64,000 nucleotides of DNA from Tissierella praeacuta_A (lineage in GTDB: Bacteria; Bacillota; Clostridia; Tissierellales; Tissierellaceae): NCBI RefSeq assembly GCF_040396155.1, contig NZ_JBEBOY010000009.1:1-64000 (forward strand), in the 5' to 3' direction. The notes under the pieces are model-generated. The model saw only the letters and a program-made list of their open reading frames with translations. It was not told the DNA's origin and made no database searches. Below are positions 18,055-26,559 of this stretch, piece by piece (within the stretch, counting starts at the first letter, position 1; every line of letters starts with the position of its first letter). Made by a program: the position numbers and the translations under genes.

Positions 18055-18783
18055 ATGCTGAAGATAGAGGAACTTTATAAAAGCTTTGGGAAGTCAGAAA
18101 TTTTAAAAGGTATTAATCTAGAAGTGAAGAAAGGGGAAACGGTAGCGCTTATTGGACCGTCTGGGACAGGTAAGTCAACGCTTCTTCGATGCATTAATTA
18201 TTTGGAAATTCCTCAAAAAGGAATCATAACATTAGGAGATGCATCAGTAAATGCAGAGTCTGCACACAAAAGTCAGATAAAAAAAATACGCAGTCAGTCA
18301 GCTATGGTATTTCAAAATTATAATTTGTTTAAAAATATGACAATTCTTGAAAATGTTATGGAGCCACTTGTGTATGTTCAGAAACTTTCAAAAGCACAGG
18401 CGAGAGAAGAGGCATGTGGCTATTTGGAACAGGTAGGGTTATCTGATAAGAAAGAACAATATCCATCAAGAATTTCTGGTGGTCAGCAGCAACGGGCGGC
18501 GATTGCAAGAGCCATGGCAGTGAAACCAAAGATTATGCTGTTCGATGAGCCAACATCAGCACTTGATCCAGAGCTTACAGGAGAGGTTTTGTCGGTAATT
18601 AAAAAGTTGGCACAAAATCATAGTACGATGTTAATTGTGACGCATGAGATGAATTTTGCGAGAGAAGCAGCAGACCGTATTGTGTATATGGAGGATGGTT
18701 ATATTATTGAACAGGGGGTGCCTGAAGATATTTTGAATCACGCGAAAGACGAAAGAACTAGAAGATTTCTTGGACAATCATAA
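18055..18783 (+). CDS. Amino-acid-type ABC transporter ATP-binding protein
   Basis: 242-aa cytoplasmic ATPase of the GlnQ/HisP family that powers the adjacent permease. It has Walker A GPSGTGKST (~36-44), Q-loop QNYNLF, signature ISGGQQQRAAIARAM (~137-151), Walker B IMLFDEPTSALDPE and the switch His in VTHEM. The start is placed at ATG 18055 because GAGG lies ~9 nt upstream; an earlier in-frame TTG/ATG at 18019 overlaps the permease end and lacks a ribosome site. All motifs are intact, so the transporter may still work although the downstream reductase genes are broken. Confidence 0.92.
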   Translation: MLKIEELYKSFGKSEILKGINLEVKKGETVALIGPSGTGKSTLLRCINYLEIPQKGIITLGDASVNAESAHKSQIKKIRSQSAMVFQNYNLFKNMTILENVMEPLVYVQKLSKAQAREEACGYLEQVGLSDKKEQYPSRISGGQQQRAAIARAMAVKPKIMLFDEPTSALDPELTGEVLSVIKKLAQNHSTMLIVTHEMNFAREAADRIVYMEDGYIIEQGVPEDILNHAKDERTRRFLGQS

Positions 18784-18872
18784 GGTAAGGTTATAAGTGC
18801 AGAGGGTTTAAACACTATGGGGAAAAGCTAAGCAGTTATGATAGACACTATTAAATGAAGAGGAGAAAAGAA

Positions 18873-19736
18873 ATGAGAAACAAAAATGTAAGGAAACTGA
18901 TAGGGCTATTAATGGCAACTGTGTTGGGGTTTGCAGTGCTAACCGGTTGTGGTGCTGAAAGATCAGAGAAAGATATAAAATTGGCATCTGATGACAAAAA
19001 AATAGAACAGGAAGCGGATGTTCCTACAAATGTAATTGTTGCTTCAAGCGGAACATATTATCCATTTGGATTTATGGAAGAGGGAAAACCAAAAGGATTT
19101 GAAATTGATATTTGGGATGAGATTGGAAAACGTACTGGACTTACAGTAGAGAGAAAATTTGCCGCGTATTCAGGACTTTTTGGAATGTTAGATAAAGGTG
19201 AAATTGATACAATTGCCAACCAGGTTTCCAAAACACCGGAGCGAGAAGAAAAATATATATTTTCTGCCCCATATGCGTACAGTCTACCAAAGATTGTTGT
19301 GAAAAAAGGAAATCCGGAAAATATTCATACATTAGATGATTTGATTGGAAAGAAAGTAATCGTGGCTACGGGAGCTCGCGAGGGAGATGTTATCAATGAG
19401 TTATATCCCAATGGAGAAATTACTGTAGTTCCATATGAGGGCGAAGAGTTACTAGATGTGGAAAACGGTAAAATGCCTGCGGCTATTACAACAGAATCCG
19501 CAACAGCAGTAGCAATTAAAGATCAGAATCGTGATGTGGAAATTGTTGGACCTCCGATTTATATAGAGGAAAATGCTTATGTGTTTGCAAAGACAGAGCG
19601 TGGAGAATATCTTCAGAAAAAAGTAGATGCTGCTGTTAAAGAAATGCGAGAAGATGGAACACTAAAAAGGCTCTCTGAAAAGTGGTTTGGAATTGATATT
19701 ACAACACCCCCTGATGTAGAGCCTGTAGCAAAATAG
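18873..19736 (+). CDS. Amino-acid-type solute-binding lipoprotein
   Basis: 287-aa extracytoplasmic binding protein of the SBP_bac_3 family, completing the importer. A signal peptide ends in lipobox LTGC (~residues 24-27). The mature domain shows family features such as PFGFMEEGKPKGFEIDIWDEIGKR, the FAAYSGLFGMLDKGEIDTIANQVSKTPERE block and LIGKKVIVATGAREGDVI. GAGGAG (18860-18865) points to ATG 18873 rather than ATG 18855. It directly precedes the NifH-like relict, so the imported compound was plausibly the substrate, or a precursor of the substrate, of the nitrogenase-like reductase; this is inference. Confidence 0.9.
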   Translation: MRNKNVRKLIGLLMATVLGFAVLTGCGAERSEKDIKLASDDKKIEQEADVPTNVIVASSGTYYPFGFMEEGKPKGFEIDIWDEIGKRTGLTVERKFAAYSGLFGMLDKGEIDTIANQVSKTPEREEKYIFSAPYAYSLPKIVVKKGNPENIHTLDDLIGKKVIVATGAREGDVINELYPNGEITVVPYEGEELLDVENGKMPAAITTESATAVAIKDQNRDVEIVGPPIYIEENAYVFAKTERGEYLQKKVDAAVKEMREDGTLKRLSEKWFGIDITTPPDVEPVAK

Positions 19737-19817
19737 TATGCAGTAACCATAAACAGGGATGTTTTGAAGCCATATGGTTTTGAAATATCCCTAATTTTTA
19801 GAGAGAGGTTTTGTAAG

Positions 19818-20570
19818 ATGAAAAAGATAGCAATATATTGAAAAGGTGGCATTGGAAAATCCACCGTGACAAGTAATATGGCTGCAGCATTGGCAGCTAC
19901 AGGATATCGGGTATTGCAGATCGGATGTGATCCTAAAGCTGATTCGACAGTAAATTTGCTAAATGGAAAGTCTAAGATTTCTGTTTTAGAATATTTCCGG
20001 AAGAAGGAGGAAGCGCTAACACTAGAAGATATTGTAGTGGAGGGATTTGCTGGTGTACCGTGTGTAGAAGCAGGAGGACCTACTCATGCTATAGGATGTG
20101 CTGGGAGAGGAATTGTTACGGCAATGAATGTTTTGGAGGAGCTGGAAATTTTTGAAAGATATCAACCCGATATAGTGTTTTATGATATTCTTGGTGATGT
20201 TGTATGCGGAAGATTTGCAGCGCCGATACGAGATGGATATGCAGATGAAGTGGTAATTGTTACATCAGGAGAAAAGATGTCTTTATTTGCGGCGAAAAAT
20301 ATTTATGAAGCGGTAGAAAACTTTAAAGATTTAGGGTATGCGTCTATAAAAGAGGTTATTCTGAATAGGAGAAATGTGAAAGGGGAAGAAGAAATAGTGA
20401 AAAATTTTGCTCGTGAGAGAGGAATTGAGCTTCTGGGTGATATTTCATGAGATGATAATATTCAATTCTGGGAAGAGAAAAATCAGACTGTAATTCAAGG
20501 GGATAGCGACCTCCCAATTTCTAAAAAATTTGTAGAAGTTGCACGTGCAGTAATAGGAGAAGAGAGATGA
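19818..20570 (+). pseudogene. NifH-like reductase gene with two in-frame UGA codons
   Basis: Homologue of the Fe protein (NifH/BchL/CfbC superfamily), which passes electrons from a [4Fe-4S] cluster to a nitrogenase-like partner with ATP hydrolysis. The 251-codon frame is continuous but has TGA at codon 8, where the P-loop Gly belongs (IAIY-stop-KGGIGKST), and TGA at codon 211, where family members have Arg (GDIS-stop-DDNIQ). Both cluster cysteines (Cys94 in GCAGRG, Cys130 in DVVCGRF) and GCDPKADST are conserved, so decay looks recent. The final TGA overlaps the ATG of the NifD-like gene, as in an operon. The initiating ATG has only a weak upstream purine stretch. Confidence 0.85.
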
Positions 20571-21607
20571 AAAGAGAGGTAAGATCATTTTCTATTGAAC
20601 AGGTTGGAGAGTTTTTACAACAAGGATTTCCGAAAGATTGGAATCAACAAGGGAGCCTACGCTATATGAGTTCTGGAGGAGGAGCCGGAGATATCAGTCC
20701 CGTGAGAACACCGATGGTTGTTCCAGAATCGGCAATTTTAATGGTTTCACCGGCGGCTTGTGCAAGGCATGGTTCCATAGGGAATATTTTGAATGGTAAT
20801 GGAAAGAGAATGTGGACGCTGCGTCTTGAAGAGACTGAAATCGTTTCTGGCGAGTATCTAAAACGGGTGGAAGAAGCTGCATGGGAGGTGATTAGGAAAA
20901 GTGTTCCACCAATCAAAGCACTTTTTATATGCGGTTTTACGAGAATGGAGCCGATTCTGAACAAACATTGGATTTCTGGTGAAAGTAGAACTTTGAAGAG
21001 TATTTATGGAATGATTCGCTGTTCTTCCAGCGATAAAAAAGAGCGGGCAATTAATATTATCGGCAGGGAGAAGATTCCTGCGAAAGAAAGTGATTTTTAT
21101 AGAATTCTGCAATATGTTGGAATAGATCGGGTGAATCACATGAGCTTGTGTAAGACGATGGAAGATATAGACCGCATGGGAAATGCTGTTTTAAATATCG
21201 GAATCGAACCTCGAACAGAAGAGGCATGCAAATATATGGAAAAAAATCTGGGAATTCCATATGTAAGACTTAATAACACTTATGACTTAGATGAAATCAA
21301 AGAAGGATACATGAAAATAAGTGAAGCTTTGGGGCGAAAACTGGATGATAGTCTTTTTCATAGAAATGCGAAAGAAAAAATAGATAAGTTGGTAGAAAAA
21401 TGGGGAAATAAGTCTATCGTTGTGGGAGAAAAATTGGATCGAAGACCATTTAAGGCTGCAAAAGATTTGGTGAAATGGGGTCTTTCTGTAAATGCTGTAT
21501 TTTCACGTTTTATTGTTAAGGAAGATATGGAAACGATATTCAAAATGTTTCTCAATGGGAGGAGAAAAGAAAATGAAAGAACTATTTCATATTCTTCCGG
21601 CATTTAG
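20567..21607 (+). CDS. NifD-like nitrogenase component 1 protein, probably degraded
   Basis: 346-aa member of the nitrogenase component 1/oxidoreductase superfamily, here the catalytic alpha-type subunit of a nitrogenase-like complex, not true dinitrogenase. Recognisable parts are MVSPAACARHGSIGNI (~63-78, cluster-ligand Cys with the family's C-x-R-H), ALFICGFTRMEPIL, ESRTLKSIYGMI and VVGEKLDRRPFKAAKDLVKWGLSV. It is shorter than the usual 400-450 residues: the segment after ALFICG (normally a Cys-containing strand-loop and ~25 more residues) and much of the C-terminus seem lost, so function is doubtful although the frame is open. ATG overlaps the nifH-like stop; the NifK-like ATG lies inside its 3' end. 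Confidence 0.7.
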   Translation: MKREVRSFSIEQVGEFLQQGFPKDWNQQGSLRYMSSGGGAGDISPVRTPMVVPESAILMVSPAACARHGSIGNILNGNGKRMWTLRLEETEIVSGEYLKRVEEAAWEVIRKSVPPIKALFICGFTRMEPILNKHWISGESRTLKSIYGMIRCSSSDKKERAINIIGREKIPAKESDFYRILQYVGIDRVNHMSLCKTMEDIDRMGNAVLNIGIEPRTEEACKYMEKNLGIPYVRLNNTYDLDEIKEGYMKISEALGRKLDDSLFHRNAKEKIDKLVEKWGNKSIVVGEKLDRRPFKAAKDLVKWGLSVNAVFSRFIVKEDMETIFKMFLNGRRKENERTISYSSGI

Positions 21608-22417
21608 TTCTGATTATGCTGGTGTATATAGCGTATTGACGCAAATGGGTGGATTGATTGTCACATATGATGTCTTGGACATATTTTAGAACTAGATGAT
21701 TACAGAAACGATGAGATACTACCTGCAATTTTTTCTGTTAATCTTCGGGAAATTGATGCGGCGTTGGGAGATGATGGAAAGTTGCTATTAAAACTGGAGC
21801 GGGCAGTTATTTCACTGGAAAGTCCGTGGGTTGCATTAGTAGGAACGCCGGTACCGATGATTTTAGGGAAGGATTACAGAGCCCTTGAGAAAAGAATCGG
21901 TAAAGTGCTTGGAATACCGTGTATCTGTTTTTCGACCGATGGAATGAATTTTTATGATTATGGACAGGAATTAGCCTATGTTCGATTGCTTCAAAAATTT
22001 GCGGAAGAAGAGTATGAGACAGAAAAAAACCATGGGCAAATGTGATAGGGGCAACTCCTTTAGATATGTGGGAAGATTCTTCTATGTCAGATTTGAGAGA
22101 TATATTAAGACAGTGCGGTATAGAAAAAGCAATGTGTTGGGGAGATAGTTCCGGCATTCAGAATATAAAAGAAGCCGGTCATGCTGCAGTAACGATTGTA
22201 TTATCGGTTTCTGGGATTCATGCTGCCCAAATTTTGAAAGAAAGGTTTGGTATACCATATATTACAGGGTTTCCAGTAGGAAGAAAAGCGCTTGAAGAAT
22301 ATACGTTTAAGATAAAGTCTGTGCTTAATCCGGCAATGGAAAAAATAAACTTTTCAATAAATCAAGCAAAAAGAGAGAATACATTTGAAAGGATTTCTCA
22401 TATTCCTTCCGTTGAAC
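21573..22417 (+). pseudogene. NifK-like nitrogenase component 1 gene, frameshifted and truncated
   Basis: Second component-1 homologue, starting at ATG 21573 with GGGAGGAG upstream. The N-terminal LPAFSSDYAGVYSVLTQMGGLIVTYD block runs into a stop after ~38 codons. A different frame then gives CLGHILELDD (cluster-type Cys) and runs through DAALGDDGKLLLKLERAV and SPWVALVGTPVPMILGKD to ~22027. There, a run of seven A in GACAGAAAAAAACCATGG marks a second shift into NVIGATPLDMWEDSS and YITGFPVGRKA. The gene is cut off abruptly at 22418 by the duplicated P-ATPase end. Two frameshifts and a missing C-terminus make it non-functional. Confidence 0.85.
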
Positions 22418-22849
22418 TCAATTTTTATTACTTTAATATTATTTATACAAATGTTCTGGAATTCTCTAGGAGTGTCAACATATAATTATAATGAATTTGG
22501 TATGAATGAAATGCAAACATCTTTATTTGCTTTATTAGCTTTTAGTGCTTTATTTAATGCTCTAAATTGTAGAGAATTTGGATTAAATAGTGTAATCCCT
22601 AATTTTATAAAAAATAAAATGGCGTTGATAACATTATTTTTAACAGGATTTGCTCAAATAGTATTTATGACATATTATAATTATTTCTTTAATACGGTTC
22701 CCTTAAGGCTTACTATTTGGGTAAAGATTATAATTATGTCTTCCGCAGTTGTATAGGGTAATGAAGTCATTAAGCATTTTTTGAAAATTTTACGTTCAAA
22801 AGTCGCATATTAATATGTGACTTTTGATTTTTATATAAATAATTATTAA
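22418..22849 (+). repeat. Direct repeat, copy B (relict P-ATPase 3' end)
   Basis: Near-identical copy of 16046-16475, fused directly to the broken NifK-like gene. It has no start and carries a TGG-to-TAG change at 22753-22755 inside the old frame, so it is silent. It marks the right edge of the island and retains the P-ATPase terminator hairpin (22798-22825). Confidence 0.92.
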
Positions 22850-22882
22850 TGTTTCTTCAGCTGTTAATTCTAATTTTTTTAT

Positions 22883-22890
22883 GATATAAT
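22883..22890 (+). promoter_or_regulatory. Extended -10 promoter of tRNA-Ser
   Basis: TGATATAAT-type extended -10 (TATAAT at 22885-22890), 18 bp before the tRNA. The -35 region (TGTTAA) is poor. Confidence 0.55.
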
Positions 22891-22908
22891 ATTTAACGTG
22901 AGTTTGAT

Positions 22909-23000
22909 GGAGAGGTGTCCGAGAGGTTGAAGGTGGCGGTCTCGAAAACCGTTGTGCAGTGTAAGCTGCACCGTGGGTTCAAATCCCACTCTCTCCGCCA
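22909..23000 (+). tRNA. tRNA-Ser (anticodon CGA)
   Basis: 92-nt class II tRNA: acceptor GGAGAGG/TCTCTCC, anticodon arm GCGGT-CTCGAAA-ACCGT, long variable arm built on GTGCAG/CTGCAC, T loop TTCAAAT, encoded CCA. The anticodon CGA (22943-22945) reads UCG. Confidence 0.97.
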
Positions 23001-23008
23001 AGTTATAA

Positions 23009-23053
23009 GCTACATTTTTGTTGGTAATAAACCAATGGAAATGTAGTTTTTTT
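23009..23053 (+). terminator. Terminator of tRNA-Ser
   Basis: CTACATTT (23010-23017) pairs with AAATGTAG (23039-23046), with an inner TTGG/CCAA pairing, followed by seven T. Confidence 0.88.
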
Positions 23054-23125
23054 ATATCTAAATTAGTATTTGGAGTTTGCAGTACTCATTTAGGCACTGT
23101 ATTTTTGCGTTAAGGAGGCTTTGAA

Positions 23126-23411
23126 ATGAGTAAACAAATTACTACTATTCCTGCAAGACAAGGTCAATTTGATAAAAGATTAAAGGTTGCTACTTATGCC
23201 GTATCAGTACAGAGTTTGAAGTCTACTACACTAAGGAAATCTATGATAACCCTGATTAGGATTTTGCCAGCATTTACGCTGAATAGGAATCAGGCACCAA
23301 AATAGAGAATAGAGATGAAGTTCAGAGATTAACTAAAGATTGCCGACATGGGAAAATAGATTTAGTTTTGACGAAATTTCTAACTGTTTTAGACAACTAT
23401 TGTAAAACTGG
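23126..23411 (+). pseudogene. Relict serine recombinase (resolvase family)
   Basis: Starts well (TAAGGAGG, then ATG; MSKQITTIPARQGQFDKRLKVATYAVS), the usual N-terminus of clostridial large serine recombinases, whose catalytic domain begins VAAYARVS. The catalytic RVS is already lost. Later frames still show YYTKEIYDNPD, SGTKIENRDEVQRLTKDCRHGKIDLVLTK and similar pieces of the resolvase domain separated by stops and shifts. Nothing after ~23410 is recognisable. It lies 125 bp from tRNA-Ser and next to the duplication-bounded island, so it probably belonged to an earlier mobile element. Confidence 0.75.
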
Positions 23412-23670
23412 AAAATGTTTGTTAAGATTATCATTAACGATGATATTCACGGTTAATATCAACAAAAATCTTTCGTTTTATAACATTATGATGCTGTAAT
23501 TTTTTTGTTGATTAGGGATTTTAAAGCTTTATTTCAACACAATTCACCAGTAGTGAGCTAAAAACACAATAGTTACAGATTGCTAACTCTGAGATAATCA
23601 TAATTCAGTCTTAACTCAGAAAAGAATACTTATTTGATTCTAATTTACAATGAGAAGAGGGATGAGAAAC

Positions 23671-24339
23671 ATGAGCAATTACTATAGCGAAAAATTAAAT
23701 TCTCAAAAGCTATTTCATGTGTATGAAACCCAAATTCCACGTATCAAGGAGTATTTACAAGCAGAGATAAATCTTGTCAAAAAAAGTCTATCAAAGACAC
23801 AAAGAGTTTTAGAACTTGGAGCCGGATATGGTCGAATTGTTAGGGAATTAGCTCCCCACTGTGGCTCTATAGTGGGGATAGATATTTCGGAGGAAAGTGT
23901 CGAGTTGGGTAGGGAGTATCTCAAAGACTATCCCAATGCAACCATGGTTGTGATGGATGTTCACAAGATGGAATTTTCCAAGCCTTTTGATAACATTCTT
24001 TGTCTGCAAAATGGATTGTCTGCCATGCATGCTGATACCACCATCATTCACAAAGTTCTTGAGACATTAGCACTAGGAGGAACGGCCTATTTTAGCAGTT
24101 ATAGTGCTAAATTTTGGGATTTCCGTCTTAAATGGTTTGAGGAGCAGGTCGCTAAAGGGCTTTTGGGGGAAATTGACTATGCCAAAACCCAAAACGGCGT
24201 GATTATTTGCAAGGATGGTTTCAAGGCGACTATCTATTCACCCGAGGATTTTCAGAAAATCGGTGAGGAGTCGGGATACCCATATGAGGTGCAAGAAGTG
24301 GATGAGTCCAGCGTGTTTCTTATTATCCATAAAAACTAA
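23671..24339 (+). CDS. Class I SAM-dependent methyltransferase
   Basis: 222-aa cytoplasmic methyltransferase with the Rossmann-type motifs: I VLELGAGYGRIVRELA (~45-60), acidic post-I GIDIS (~68-72), motif II VMDVHKMEFSKPFDNILCLQNG and motif III LETLALGGTAYFSSYS. Substrate unknown. It lacks the conserved cysteines of ArsM, so I do not link it to the arsenic genes downstream. ATG 23671 (GAGGG 10 nt upstream) is preferred over ATG 23650. Codon use is less A/T-biased than neighbours, and it sits between a recombinase relict and a terminator, so it may have arrived with a mobile element. Confidence 0.82.
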   Translation: MSNYYSEKLNSQKLFHVYETQIPRIKEYLQAEINLVKKSLSKTQRVLELGAGYGRIVRELAPHCGSIVGIDISEESVELGREYLKDYPNATMVVMDVHKMEFSKPFDNILCLQNGLSAMHADTTIIHKVLETLALGGTAYFSSYSAKFWDFRLKWFEEQVAKGLLGEIDYAKTQNGVIICKDGFKATIYSPEDFQKIGEESGYPYEVQEVDESSVFLIIHKN

Positions 24340-24385
24340 CCAATATTTTGACCTAATGACATAGAATATATAGATAACTTAAATG

Positions 24386-24426
24386 AAAAATATCTATAGG
24401 TAGTAAGCTATCTATAGATATTTTTT
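24386..24426 (+). terminator. Intrinsic terminator
   Basis: 14-bp stem AAAAATATCTATAG/CTATAGATATTTTT (24386-24399 with 24412-24425) followed by T. Confidence 0.82.
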
Positions 24427-24558
24427 GTTCATAATTTATAATGATTTATGTCTAGAATCCTCTAAACATAGGGAATTTGGCTTTACTGAGAAAAAAATTT
24501 ATATTTTTTCCTTATTATATATAGGTAAGGATTATTGACGCTGTATCTTAAAATGCGT

Positions 24559-24587
24559 TTGACTTATATATGTACCTTAGATACAAT
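24559..24587 (+). promoter_or_regulatory. Promoter of the first TVP38 gene
   Basis: TTGACT (24559-24564), 17 nt, TACAAT (24582-24587), about 35 bp before the start codon. Confidence 0.65.
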
Positions 24588-24623
24588 CAAATAGAAAAAT
24601 AATATATTAACAGGGGGAGGAAA

Positions 24624-25319
24624 ATGAGTAAAGATAAGAAATCTGGAATTATAAAATTTGTAGTTTTGATTGTGATTATACTATCATTTATTTTTATTAA
24701 GCCACTTAATAATGGTTTAAGAAATATGATTTCTGCATTTAAAGATGTGGAATCTGTGAAGGAATATATTAGGTCATTTGGAGCATGGGCTGTAGCTATT
24801 TCATTTATGATGATGATATTACAAGCCATTGCTGCTCCAATACCAGCATTCTTTATAACCTTTGCAAATGCAGCTATTTGGGGATGGTGGAAAGGAGCTA
24901 TACTTTCCTGGTCTAGTGCTATGGCAGGTGCTGCTGTGTGCTTTGGTATTTCAAGGATTTATGGAAGAAGGGTTGCCGAGAAATTTGCCAGCAAAATGGC
25001 TTTAGATGATGTAGAAGTCTTTTTTGAGAAATACGGAAAGAATACTATACTTATAGCAAGGCTCTTACCATTTGTACCTTTTGACCCTATTAGTTATGCA
25101 GCGGGGTTAACACCTATGGGATTTTGGGGATTTTTTATAGCCACAGGAATTGGTCAGTTGCCAGCAACTATTGTTTATTCATATGCTTCAGCTAAATCAT
25201 CTGATCCATCTACATTTGTAAAAGGGTTGTTATTATTATTTGGAATTAGTGCATTAGTATATACTATAAGAAAAATTTGGATTGAAAAGCAGAAAAAAGA
25301 CGATAAAGCCAATTTATAA
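24624..25319 (+). CDS. TVP38/TMEM64 (VTT-domain) membrane protein
   Basis: 231-aa multispanning protein of the DedA-related VTT superfamily. It has an N-terminal helix, then the VTT core with AAPIPAFFITFANAAIWGWWKGAILS (two adjoining parts), the re-entrant segment, and ARLLPFVPFDPISYAAGLTPM (F/R-x-x-P motif that lines the polar cleft). The family includes lipid scramblases and flippases, and members recur in arsenic and selenium gene clusters. GGGGGAGG precedes the ATG. It has its own promoter and terminator and stands next to the convergent acr3 operon. Two more copies lie at 33707 and 35584; this one resembles the 33707 copy most. Confidence 0.9.
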   Translation: MSKDKKSGIIKFVVLIVIILSFIFIKPLNNGLRNMISAFKDVESVKEYIRSFGAWAVAISFMMMILQAIAAPIPAFFITFANAAIWGWWKGAILSWSSAMAGAAVCFGISRIYGRRVAEKFASKMALDDVEVFFEKYGKNTILIARLLPFVPFDPISYAAGLTPMGFWGFFIATGIGQLPATIVYSYASAKSSDPSTFVKGLLLLFGISALVYTIRKIWIEKQKKDDKANL

Positions 25320-25356
25320 AATAAGATGACTTTTCTTTAAATTTAAGGAAGATACA

Positions 25357-25392
25357 CAAAAATAATCTAATTTTAAAATTAGATTATTTTTG
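25357..25392. terminator. Bidirectional terminator, TVP38 gene and ars operon
   Basis: Perfect 18-bp palindromic arms (25357-25374 with 25375-25392), CAAAAATAATC... mirrored, lying between the convergent TVP38 gene and acr3. Confidence 0.85.
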
Positions 25393-25465
25393 TATTAATA
25401 ATAGCTATTTATTTTCTATATTTTCTTCATTACTTGTACTGTTAAGGTCTTGTTTTAGGATGTTT

Positions 25466-26512
25466 CTATTTGAACCATTCTCTTGTGTTATTTGCTATTC
25501 TTACAAGAGTAAGCATTACTGGAACTTCAACAAGTACACCTACTACAGTTGCTATAGCTGCCCCAGACTTCAATCCAAATAAAGAGATAGCTACTGCTAC
25601 TGCTAGTTCAAAGAAATTCGATGCTCCAATCATACCCGCCGGTGCAGCTACATCATGAGGTAATTTCCATGCCTTTGCCCATAAATATGCAATGAAAAAT
25701 ATAAGGAATGTTTGGATGATTAGAGGTATTGCAATTAACACTATATTTATGGGATTATCAACTATTGTCTGGCCTTGAAATGAGAAAATAATTATTAAAG
25801 TTAATAAAAGCCCTATTATCGTCACATTACTAAACTTTGGAATAAAAATCTTTTCAAAGTATTCTAATCCTTTGTTTTTGGTGATAACTACCCTTGAAAA
25901 CCAACCAGCAGCTAATGGTATAACTACAAATAATACAACAGATAAAAATAATGTATTCCAAGGAATAGAAATGTTACTCATACCTAATAAGAATGCAACT
26001 ATAGGAACAAATCCAACTAATATTATAAGGTCGTTTGTAGCTACTTGGACAAGAGTATATGCTGGATCTCCCTTGGTCAAATGACTCCATACGAACACCA
26101 TTGCAGTACAAGGTGCTGCTCCTAGAAGTACTGCCCCTGCAAGATATTCTTTTGCAAGTTCAGAGGATATAAAGTTTTTAAATACTACATTAAAGAAAAA
26201 TATTGCTATTCCGTACATTGTAAATGGTTTAATTAACCAGTTTGTAACCCACGTAATTATAAGCCCTTTTGGATTTTCACCAACTCTTTTTATACTACGA
26301 AAATCAACTTTTAACATCATTGGATAAATCATTAGCCATATTAATATTGCTACTGGTATAGAAACACTTGCATATTCAAACTTACTTAAAAATTCAGGTA
26401 TCTGAGGGAGATACACTCCGATGAGTACTCCTACTACCATACATATAGCAACCCATAATGTAAGGTATCTTTCAAAGAAACTAATTCCTGATTGTAGATT
26501 TTCTTTTGCCAT
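25466..26512 (-). CDS. acr3: Arsenite efflux transporter Acr3
   Basis: 348-aa, ten-helix membrane transporter of the BASS/Acr3 family that extrudes As(III). Diagnostic residues are the essential Cys in GAAPCTAMVFVWSHL (~130-145) and the Glu in GASNFFELAVAVAI (~299-312). It is the last gene of the minus-strand arsR-arsD-arsA-acr3 operon, 47 bp after arsA. Pairing of Acr3 with ArsA, rather than ArsB with ArsA, is known in other Firmicutes and suggests that ArsA energises Acr3. AAGGAG-type site before ATG 26512. Confidence 0.95.
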   Translation of the reverse strand: MAKENLQSGISFFERYLTLWVAICMVVGVLIGVYLPQIPEFLSKFEYASVSIPVAILIWLMIYPMMLKVDFRSIKRVGENPKGLIITWVTNWLIKPFTMYGIAIFFFNVVFKNFISSELAKEYLAGAVLLGAAPCTAMVFVWSHLTKGDPAYTLVQVATNDLIILVGFVPIVAFLLGMSNISIPWNTLFLSVVLFVVIPLAAGWFSRVVITKNKGLEYFEKIFIPKFSNVTIIGLLLTLIIIFSFQGQTIVDNPINIVLIAIPLIIQTFLIFFIAYLWAKAWKLPHDVAAPAGMIGASNFFELAVAVAISLFGLKSGAAIATVVGVLVEVPVMLTLVRIANNTREWFK

Positions 26513-26559
26513 AGATATTCTCCTTTCATATGAAATTACTAACTTGAATCAAGTAAGCT

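Noticed and set aside
19818..22417. Recoding of UGA as Gly or selenocysteine in the island
   Set aside because: Only the NifH frame would profit; the NifK-like gene has true frameshifts, the UGA positions need different residues (Gly and Arg), and all flanking genes use UGA as stop. Decay is simpler.
23671..24339. ArsM arsenite methyltransferase
   Set aside because: The SAM motifs fit a generic class I methyltransferase, but the three conserved ArsM cysteines are not present, and a terminator separates it from the ars genes.
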